Source of the DNA: Oscillospiraceae bacterium
Lineage (GTDB): Bacteria; Bacillota; Clostridia; Oscillospirales; Ruminococcaceae
DNA length: 7,634 bases
Direction of reading: 5' to 3'
NCBI GenBank assembly: GCA_017544185.1
Contig: JAFYEQ010000378.1
Span: forward strand, 1-7,634
The notes under the pieces were generated by a model. The model had not been told where the DNA came from. It ran no database searches and saw nothing but the letters and a program-made list of their open reading frames with translations. The translations under genes were made by a program, and so were the position numbers. Position 1 is the first letter of the stretch. Each line of letters opens with the position of its first letter. Shown piece after piece: positions 1-4,239 of this stretch.

Positions 1-438
1 AAAAAAATATTCGACAAGACCTATGACAGCGGCGACATCTTTGTTCATCTGGGCGACGGGCTCAATGATCTGCTGCGTATCCGCGCTCAGTTCCCGAAGC
101 TCGATATACGCACGGTGACGGGCAATTGTGACTACGGGTCTCAGGCGCCTATGTTCATCATCATCCCATCGATACAGGGCAATATCTATATCGCCCACGG
201 TCATATGCTGCGCGTCAACTACGGCATCGACTTTATACGCCGTACCGCAGCGGGGTATAACTGTAAGCTGGTGATGTTCGCCCATACTCACTGTCGTCTC
301 CAGCAATTCGATCATAATATGTATTTCTTCAATCCTGGCAGCTGTTCGCGTCCCCGTGACTTCACAGCTCCCAGCTTCGGAACAGTCGACATCACCGATG
401 CAGGCATAATAACGAACATAATCGAAATTGATCACTAA
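1..438 (+). CDS. YfcE/MJ0936-family metallophosphoesterase, C-terminal part
   Basis: The frame is open from the first base to the TAA at 436-438, giving 145 visible residues; the N-terminus, including the expected D-x-H metal motif, lies upstream of the window. Visible calcineurin-like motifs, in order, are HLGDG (residues 16-20), GNCD (41-44), HGH (66-68), AHTH (94-97) and NPGSCSRPR (111-119). This order and the NPGS-S-PR ending are typical of the small YfcE/MJ0936 phosphodiesterases of about 160-185 residues, so roughly 30-40 residues are missing. Such enzymes are cytosolic, bind two divalent metals (often Mn) and hydrolyse phosphodiester model substrates; the physiological substrate is generally unknown. 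The usual GHTH motif reads AHTH here, a mild deviation that keeps both metal-ligand histidines. An internal GTG at 115 is not a credible start because the GD motif lies upstream of it. The gene ends in its own terminator, so it probably closes an upstream operon. Confidence 0.9.
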   Translation, partial: KKIFDKTYDSGDIFVHLGDGLNDLLRIRAQFPKLDIRTVTGNCDYGSQAPMFIIIPSIQGNIYIAHGHMLRVNYGIDFIRRTAAGYNCKLVMFAHTHCRLQQFDHNMYFFNPGSCSRPRDFTAPSFGTVDITDAGIITNIIEIDH

Positions 439-462
439 GAGGGCATTTGGTATGCCCTTTTA
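436..462 (+). terminator. Intrinsic terminator of the metallophosphoesterase gene
   Basis: GGGCAT (441-446), loop TTGGT, ATGCCC (452-457), followed by TTTTAT. The lower stem is extended by A/T pairs that use the stop codon itself: the TAAGA at 436-440 can pair with the TTTTA at 458-462, with one G-T wobble. Stem plus T-run make a standard Rho-independent terminator. It lies only about 30 bases before the next start codon. Confidence 0.75.
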
Positions 463-484
463 TTGTGACCGTTGGTATGTGAGC

Positions 485-489
485 GGAGG
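485..489 (+). promoter_or_regulatory. Ribosome binding site that fixes the lipoprotein start
   Basis: GGAGG sits 4 bases before the ATG at 494. This start places a short basic n-region (MRYR) directly before the hydrophobic core and lipobox. A possible TTG start at 428 in the same frame would overlap the upstream gene and terminator and would bury the signal peptide behind 22 non-hydrophobic residues. The spacing is slightly short but acceptable. Confidence 0.75.
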
Positions 490-493
490 TAGT

Positions 494-1813
494 ATGAGAT
501 ATCGTATCGGGACATGCATGATGTTGATACTGCTTACGTCCTGCATGTCTGCAGGCGATGCTCCTCAGGTGACTACTACTGCAACTACAACTACAACTAC
601 AACATTCCCCTCTCAGACCACCGTATCCGAGACTACTGTCCGTATCACTGATACATCTGCGACCAAAGCCGAGATATCTACCTCTGACGCAGGAACTGAA
701 GTAATAGCAGATGACGAAGGATATGAGATCCCCTATATAGACCGCAGCATAGCTGATGAACTTGAGCAGCACAGCTACGATCTGCTAGCTGCAGAGCTAC
801 GGTATATAGAGAGTGGAGAGGACATCGCGCCAGACATCACGGCCCTTGACGATCCGCTCCGATACGATACGGAGATATCGCCCTTCGACGACCTGTATCT
901 GCTCAATGCCATAGGAGCATACGATCACGGGATAGCACTGAAGAACGAGGAAAAATTCAGCTCTATGCTCGATGAGTATAACGTGTATCTTCAGGAGTAT
1001 TCATACAGCATCCGCGCCATGGGATTGACGGATATACAGACCATAGCAAAGGTGATGGACGATCAGTGGGCGTCGGTGGAAGACGGCCTTGGCAGAGGAA
1101 GATACAATATATTCGGCCTGTACCGTCTGGACGTATTCATGGACGATACCTCTGCGGTGTGCCGCAATCTTGCGGATGACTTCACCGCTAAGATGAACGC
1201 CATAGACCCAGGGTATGAGGCCCGCACGGTATGTCTGTACAGCGATGAGAGCCGTTACGGGGCAGGCTCCGCCGGTGATATATGGCGCGAAAGGACGGAT
1301 GATAAGGATACCGTCGTCCACGACAAGTACATAGATATATCTATAAACAATGACGCAGGGAACGATCTGTTGTATAATGGTATCCCCGTGTCCTATACGA
1401 TCACCAGGTCTGCCGACAAGACCGTCAACGGATCGTACAACTATTCCCTGAATGTGGCATGCGACAAGGAGACCACGGACTACATCGGCAACCATGCAGC
1501 TACTATGATAGCCATACGGGATGATGATGGGAAGGTCCTGTATCACCTTATAGCTGATCCGACAAATATCAATATATCTCTCGTGAAAGATGGTAGGATA
1601 TATACGTTCTTTGATCCCGACCATAAAGGGCTGACTCTTATGACATCGGGACAGATCATGCTGGGAGATCCGGGTGATATCGAAGCGATAGCCCATGCAT
1701 TCATCGACAGCGTGACCTATACCGATCAGATCGATCTTGATGAGATACAAATACTGTACGATGTTTCTGCCTTTGATGCAGCGCTGGAAGAGATCAGAGC
1801 TATGACAAAATAA
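494..1813 (+). CDS. Thr-rich-linker lipoprotein with a divergent transglutaminase-like domain
   Basis: A protein of 439 residues. Residues 1-17 form a very short lipoprotein signal peptide: MRYR, a hydrophobic core, then lipobox LTSC with Cys17 as the lipidation site, so it should be anchored on the outer face of the membrane. Residues about 26-55 are a Thr/Ser-rich, probably extended linker including seven consecutive Thr. The rest is acidic and globular. I do not recognise the whole protein, but three spaced motifs resemble the transglutaminase-like fold (cysteine-protease superfamily): AVCRNLADDF with Cys223, GNHAATMIAI with His334 followed by a DDDGK turn, and ADPTN with Asp355. These would be the Cys-His-Asp triad. 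The Cys-His spacing of 111 residues is longer than in compact family members and implies an inserted segment between roughly residues 240 and 325. The substrate is unknown; known relatives include peptidases and cell-wall or cross-linking enzymes. No convincing promoter is visible between the upstream terminator and the start. Signal peptide and lipobox are well supported; the domain call is an inference. Confidence 0.8.
   Translation: MRYRIGTCMMLILLTSCMSAGDAPQVTTTATTTTTTTFPSQTTVSETTVRITDTSATKAEISTSDAGTEVIADDEGYEIPYIDRSIADELEQHSYDLLAAELRYIESGEDIAPDITALDDPLRYDTEISPFDDLYLLNAIGAYDHGIALKNEEKFSSMLDEYNVYLQEYSYSIRAMGLTDIQTIAKVMDDQWASVEDGLGRGRYNIFGLYRLDVFMDDTSAVCRNLADDFTAKMNAIDPGYEARTVCLYSDESRYGAGSAGDIWRERTDDKDTVVHDKYIDISINNDAGNDLLYNGIPVSYTITRSADKTVNGSYNYSLNVACDKETTDYIGNHAATMIAIRDDDGKVLYHLIADPTNINISLVKDGRIYTFFDPDHKGLTLMTSGQIMLGDPGDIEAIAHAFIDSVTYTDQIDLDEIQILYDVSAFDAALEEIRAMTK
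584..604 (+). repeat. ACTACA hexanucleotide repeat in the Thr-linker codons
   Basis: Three tandem ACTACA units (584-601) plus one further ACA, preceded by three ACT codons at 572-580. The units are six bases and in frame, so slippage would change the Thr stalk length by two residues per step without a frameshift. Confidence 0.85.
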
Positions 1814-1837
1814 AAAGTGCCGCAGTATGCGGCACTT
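1807..1837 (-). terminator. Terminator of the DUF6465-like gene, possibly bidirectional
   Basis: Nine-bp perfect stem AAGTGCCGC (1815-1823) and GCGGCACTT (1829-1837) with a 5-base loop. Read on the minus strand it is followed by TTTATTTT (1814 down to 1807), a good T-run, 25 bases past the stop codon of the minus-strand gene. On the plus strand only the two T of the stem follow, so it would be weaker for the converging lipoprotein gene, whose stop is at 1811-1813. Confidence 0.8.
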
Positions 1838-1862
1838 ATGATCTGAAATACCGATCCTTTGA

Positions 1863-2315
1863 TCAAAGCTCTACGAAGAAATCGTCCTGGCCCTTGCCAT
1901 TAACGGTGTAGTAAGCCTTGCGCTGCTCAACATTGACATACACGTTAAAGGAAGTGATGCGCTTCTTGGAAATCTTCTTGAAAGCTTCCTTGCACAGATC
2001 TATGATCTGCTGAGGAGGATAGTTCTTATCACCGAGGAACTGGATCTCGATACCATCGCCAGTAGCCTTAGCCTCAGCCTTTGGAGCAGCTTCCTTCTTA
2101 GCAGGAGCCTTCCTCTCAGCGGTCTTGGTCTCAGCCTTAGCGGGAGCCTTCTTAGTATCCTTAGCAGCAGCCTTCTTGGGAGCTGCGGGCTTCTTAGCAG
2201 CAGTCTTCTTAGCAGCGGGCTTTTCCTCTGCCTTGGTTGCTTCAGTCTTAGCTGCGGTAGCTTCTGCCTTAACTATTTCTTCAGTCTTGGGAGCTTCGTT
2301 ATTCTTGTTGGGCAT
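1863..2315 (-). CDS. DUF6465-like protein with Lys/Ala-rich H1-like N-terminal tail
   Basis: A protein of 150 residues in two parts. Residues about 1-84 are low-complexity, dominated by Lys, Ala, Glu and Pro, with KKTAA, KKPAA and PKKAA repeats around residues 36-52 like the tails of histone H1 and bacterial H1-like proteins. Residues about 87-150 form a small alpha/beta-looking domain (IEIQFLG, then a helical stretch, NVYVNVEQ, KAYYTVNG, ending FFVEL). From memory this matches the conserved domain of clostridial DUF6465 proteins, whose function is unknown. The basic tail suggests binding to nucleic acid or another polyanion, which is inference only. The start is supported by GGAGG at 2325-2329, nine bases upstream of the ATG. 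Codon choice is enriched in ATC/AAG-type codons and the promoter has perfect consensus hexamers, so strong expression is likely. The gene converges on the lipoprotein gene and appears monocistronic. Confidence 0.85.
   Translation of the reverse strand: MPNKNNEAPKTEEIVKAEATAAKTEATKAEEKPAAKKTAAKKPAAPKKAAAKDTKKAPAKAETKTAERKAPAKKEAAPKAEAKATGDGIEIQFLGDKNYPPQQIIDLCKEAFKKISKKRITSFNVYVNVEQRKAYYTVNGKGQDDFFVEL
2191..2220 (-). repeat. Two 15-bp tandem repeats coding Lys-Lys-X-Ala-Ala
   Basis: TTCTTAGCAGCAGTC (2191-2205) is followed directly by TTCTTAGCAGCGGGC (2206-2220), differing at three positions. On the coding strand they encode KKPAA-type pentapeptides, and a related degenerate unit lies just left (2173-2190). 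This is expansion of the basic tail rather than a regulatory element. Confidence 0.7.
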
Positions 2316-2344
2316 ATGGATATACCTCCGTCAAATTTTTTATA

Positions 2345-2373
2345 ATTATAGCACATTGAATATTATATGTCAA
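2345..2373 (-). promoter_or_regulatory. Promoter with perfect consensus hexamers for the DUF6465-like gene
   Basis: On the minus strand: TTGACA (plus positions 2368-2373), a 17-base spacer, then TATAAT (2345-2350). TG precedes the -10 with one base between, the extended -10 form. An A-tract (complement of 2374-2380) lies directly upstream of the -35, resembling an UP element. The start of transcription would be near 2338, giving a leader of about 22 bases that holds the GGAGG. Confidence 0.9.
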
Positions 2374-2398
2374 TTTTTTTTAGTTATATTTTTCACAA

Positions 2399-2448
2399 GA
2401 TCATCATAGCATACAGATCATATACTGATCATATCATCAGATCTGTAT
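2399..2448. repeat. GATC-rich intergenic cluster with direct and inverted repeats
   Basis: ATACAGATC (2411-2419) is an exact inverted copy of GATCTGTAT (2440-2448). Inside and overlapping it, GATCATAT occurs twice (2416-2423 and 2427-2434) with an 11-bp period, and CTGAT/ATCAG (2425-2429/2436-2440) forms a second, competing small stem. The block lies upstream of the DUF6465-like promoter and downstream of the HPr-like gene. It could be a protein-binding site; there is no T-run to make it a terminator. Confidence 0.5.
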
Positions 2449-2479
2449 ATTTAGTACGATCAGGCTTAGACATATAAGA

Positions 2480-2501
2480 TCTCCCTGTAAAAACAGGGAG
2501 A
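2480..2501 (-). terminator. Hairpin after the HPr-like gene, probable weak terminator
   Basis: CTCCCTGT (2481-2488) and ACAGGGAG (2493-2500) form a perfect 8-bp stem with an AAAA loop (TTTT on the minus strand), extended by one T/A pair. It begins 16 bases beyond the stop codon of the minus-strand gene, as expected for a terminator. The minus-strand tail (ATCTTATATG) is T-rich but lacks a clean T-run, so termination may be partial. Confidence 0.55.
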
Positions 2502-2516
2502 CGAAGCATATGACTA

Positions 2517-2747
2517 TCAGTCGATCATGTACTGCTTGATAGCTGCGAAGAATGCATCCGCATTATCGGTGTGAGCTTCAAGAGCGATGGGCTTCTCAAG
2601 GTCAAGGCTGAATATACCCATGATAGACTTTGCATCTACTGCGTATCTGCCGGAGATAAGGTCCACATCGTAGTCACACAGAGAGACCTTGGAAACGAAG
2701 TTCTTTACGTCATTGATCGTTGAAAGTCTGATAGTAGCCTTTTTCAT
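2517..2747 (-). CDS. HPr-family protein lacking the phosphocarrier histidine (Crh-like)
   Basis: A protein of 76 residues; HPr is usually about 85-90. The segment around residues 26-50 aligns with HPr: YDVDLISGRYAVDAKSIMGIFSL corresponds to the HPr region with the regulatory serine, NLKSIMGVMSLG in many family members. Ser41 would be the equivalent of Ser46, the target of HPr kinase. The N-terminal active-site loop of HPr (GIHARPA, with His15) is replaced by STINDVKNFV, so the protein cannot carry a phosphoryl group for PTS sugar uptake by the usual route. Bacillus Crh likewise lacks His15, keeps Ser46 and acts with CcpA in catabolite regulation; a similar role here is inference. The start ATG has a weak Shine-Dalgarno (GAAAGG, complement of 2757-2762) about nine bases upstream. 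The gene has its own promoter and 3' hairpin. Seven of its eight Ile codons are ATC, unlike the lipoprotein gene. Confidence 0.85.
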   Translation of the reverse strand: MKKATIRLSTINDVKNFVSKVSLCDYDVDLISGRYAVDAKSIMGIFSLDLEKPIALEAHTDNADAFFAAIKQYMID

Positions 2748-2802
2748 AAGATCACGCCTTTCTTTTTGTTTTTGTGTTTACCAGCTCACTGCTGTTACAC
2801 AT

Positions 2803-2831
2803 AGGATATCACTATTTCTGTCACATGTCAA
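2803..2831 (-). promoter_or_regulatory. Promoter of the HPr-like gene
   Basis: On the minus strand: TTGACA (2826-2831), a 17-base spacer, then TATCCT (2803-2808), again with TG one base before the -10. Transcription would start near 2796, giving a leader of about 49 bases. It faces away from mtaB; in the remaining divergent spacer up to 2934 I find no convincing plus-strand promoter for mtaB. Confidence 0.75.
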
Positions 2832-2934
2832 GAGTATCATGATCTTTTTTATAAAAATCGTATGATAGCATATCAGTCAAAAACACCTTTCATCATTCTT
2901 TGTGCAATATATACAAGTTATATGGTGGTTTTTT

Positions 2935-4209
2935 ATGAACATTCACTTTATCACCTTCGGATGCAAGGTGAATATGTACGAGACCGAATGTATACGTCAC
3001 CTGTTCGAGAAGGCCGGCTTTACAAGTACTGACGATCCTACGGATGCAGATATATTCGTTATCAATTCCTGTACCGTCACTCATGAGAGCGATGTGAAGC
3101 TGCTGAAGGCCCTTAGACGCATACGCCGCGAGCATCCCGATGCGGTCATAGTGCTCATGGGGTGCTATCCTCAGGTGCATGATATCCCCTCATATATCGG
3201 TGCGGACATAGTGACGGGTACTAAGGACAGAGCAAAGATAGTGGATATGGTCAAAGTCTTCATGCGTGAACGCTCCCCTATCGTATCGCTGCCGTCTGTC
3301 GATGATGCACAATACGAAATACTTACCGCACCTACTATACACGGGCATACACGGGGCTTCATTAAGATACAGGACGGCTGCAGCATGAGATGCACCTACT
3401 GCATTATACCCTATGCACGAGGTAAGGTGAGATCTAAGCCTATCGATATCATAAGACGGGAGGCTGAGGCGCTCGCTGCCAACGGGTACAAGGAGATCGT
3501 GCTGATAGGCATAGATATCATGTGCTACCGGTGGGAGGGCAAACGGCTCATAGATGCGGCGGAAGCGTGTTGTGTGGATGGCATAGAACGTATACGTCTC
3601 GGGTCTTTAGAGCCCGGACTGGTAAAGTATGATGATCTTTTGCGCCTGAGAGATACGGGCAAATTCTGTCCCTCCTTCCACCTGTCTTTGCATAGCGGGT
3701 GTGACAAGACCCTACGCGAGATGGGAAGGCGCTATACATCCGAGGAGTATGCACGTATCACAGATCTCTGCCGTGAGGTATTCCCGGGATGCGGTATATC
3801 AGCGGATATCATGGTAGGCTTCCCCGGGGAGACATATGAGGATCACAGGATATCCTGCGAGTTCGCCGAAAAGATAGGGTTTGCGGATATGCACGTATTC
3901 ATGTACTCTCCTCGTGACGGTACCCCGGCTGCGGAAAGGACCGATCAGATCGACCCTGCGATAAAAAAGCTTCGTGCGGCAGAGATGTCTGCTATAGGTT
4001 CTATCTCACGCCAAAAATTCCTCACAGGGCTCATAGGATCTGAGCTCAGCGTGCTCACCGAACGCCCCGGACGGGACGGTCTGGCACATGGTCACGCACC
4101 TAATAACGCTCATATAAAAATATTAACAGAAAATATATTGCCAAATTCAATTTTATGTGTTACAATAGATAGTGTGGGGGATGATCATTGCTTAGGTCAT
4201 CTGACCTGA
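2935..4209 (+). CDS. mtaB: tRNA t6A37 C2-methylthiotransferase MtaB
   Basis: A protein of 424 residues, close to the usual length. MtaB is a cytosolic radical-SAM enzyme that adds a methylthio group to N6-threonylcarbamoyladenosine at tRNA position 37, giving ms2t6A. The N-terminal UPF0004 domain starts FGCKVNMYETE, the MtaB signature (MiaB has GCQMN, RimO GCPKN), with cluster cysteines Cys10, Cys46 (NSCTVT) and Cys77 (MGCYPQ). The radical-SAM motif CSMRCTYC gives Cys149, Cys153 and Cys156, followed by PYARGKVRSKP. Further family motifs are RIRLGSLEP, HLSLHSGCDKTLREMGRRYT, DIMVGFPGET and HVFMYSPRDGTPAA. A C-terminal TRAM-like RNA-binding region is short but present, roughly residues 360-424. 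The ATG at 2935 has GGTGG six bases upstream and begins directly at the conserved strand; an in-frame GTG at 2902 would add 11 unconserved residues. The SLQSG motif usual in the family reads SLHSG. The last 90 bases are AT-rich and contain the purL promoter. Confidence 0.93.
   Translation: MNIHFITFGCKVNMYETECIRHLFEKAGFTSTDDPTDADIFVINSCTVTHESDVKLLKALRRIRREHPDAVIVLMGCYPQVHDIPSYIGADIVTGTKDRAKIVDMVKVFMRERSPIVSLPSVDDAQYEILTAPTIHGHTRGFIKIQDGCSMRCTYCIIPYARGKVRSKPIDIIRREAEALAANGYKEIVLIGIDIMCYRWEGKRLIDAAEACCVDGIERIRLGSLEPGLVKYDDLLRLRDTGKFCPSFHLSLHSGCDKTLREMGRRYTSEEYARITDLCREVFPGCGISADIMVGFPGETYEDHRISCEFAEKIGFADMHVFMYSPRDGTPAAERTDQIDPAIKKLRAAEMSAIGSISRQKFLTGLIGSELSVLTERPGRDGLAHGHAPNNAHIKILTENILPNSILCVTIDSVGDDHCLGHLT
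4138..4166 (+). promoter_or_regulatory. purL promoter inside the 3' end of mtaB
   Basis: TTGCCA (4138-4143), a 17-base spacer, then TACAAT (4161-4166), each one mismatch from consensus, with TG one base before the -10. It lies in a locally AT-rich stretch of the mtaB coding region. Transcription would start near 4173, leaving a leader of about 67 bases before the purL ATG. purL could therefore be transcribed without mtaB, although no terminator separates them. Confidence 0.7.
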
Positions 4210-4210
4210 G
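4191..4210 (+). promoter_or_regulatory. Leader hairpin spanning the mtaB stop codon, upstream of purL
   Basis: CTTAGGTC (4191-4198) pairs with GACCTGAG (4203-4210) around a 4-base ATCT loop, with one G-T wobble. The right arm contains the mtaB stop codon (4207-4209). No T-run follows, so it is not an intrinsic terminator. It ends 17 bases before the purL Shine-Dalgarno (AGGAG, 4228-4232). I see no recognisable purine riboswitch in the leader; the stem may stabilise RNA or be incidental. Confidence 0.4.
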
Positions 4211-4239
4211 ATACTAATATCCTCAAAAGGAGTATTATT

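Noticed and set aside
1001..1750. 249-codon minus-strand frame inside the lipoprotein gene
   Set aside because: Antisense to a frame with a ribosome binding site, signal peptide and lipobox; no ribosome binding site or recognisable domain of its own.
1857..1868. CTTTGATCAAAG perfect 12-bp palindrome at the end of the DUF6465-like gene
   Set aside because: It falls on the final codons and stop (Leu-TGA) and has no partner sites nearby; most simply chance in a GATC-rich sequence.
2125..2409. 94-codon plus-strand frame, very hydrophobic Ala/Leu/Val-rich, looking like a membrane protein
   Set aside because: It is the complement of the Lys/Ala repeat codons of the DUF6465-like gene, which yields Leu/Ala/Val-rich shadows; no ribosome binding site.
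2902..2934. Upstream GTG start for mtaB
   Set aside because: It would add 11 unconserved residues and lacks a Shine-Dalgarno, while ATG 2935 has GGTGG at six bases and starts at the conserved family N-terminus.
2849..2934. Plus-strand promoter for mtaB (for example TATGAT at 2861 or TATACA at 2910)
   Set aside because: Neither has a matching -35 at 16-18 bases (at best 3 of 6), so no promoter is claimed.
4167..4239. Possible purine riboswitch in the purL leader
   Set aside because: The leader is about 67 bases with one simple hairpin; I see neither the conserved purine-aptamer core nor a terminator/antiterminator pair.
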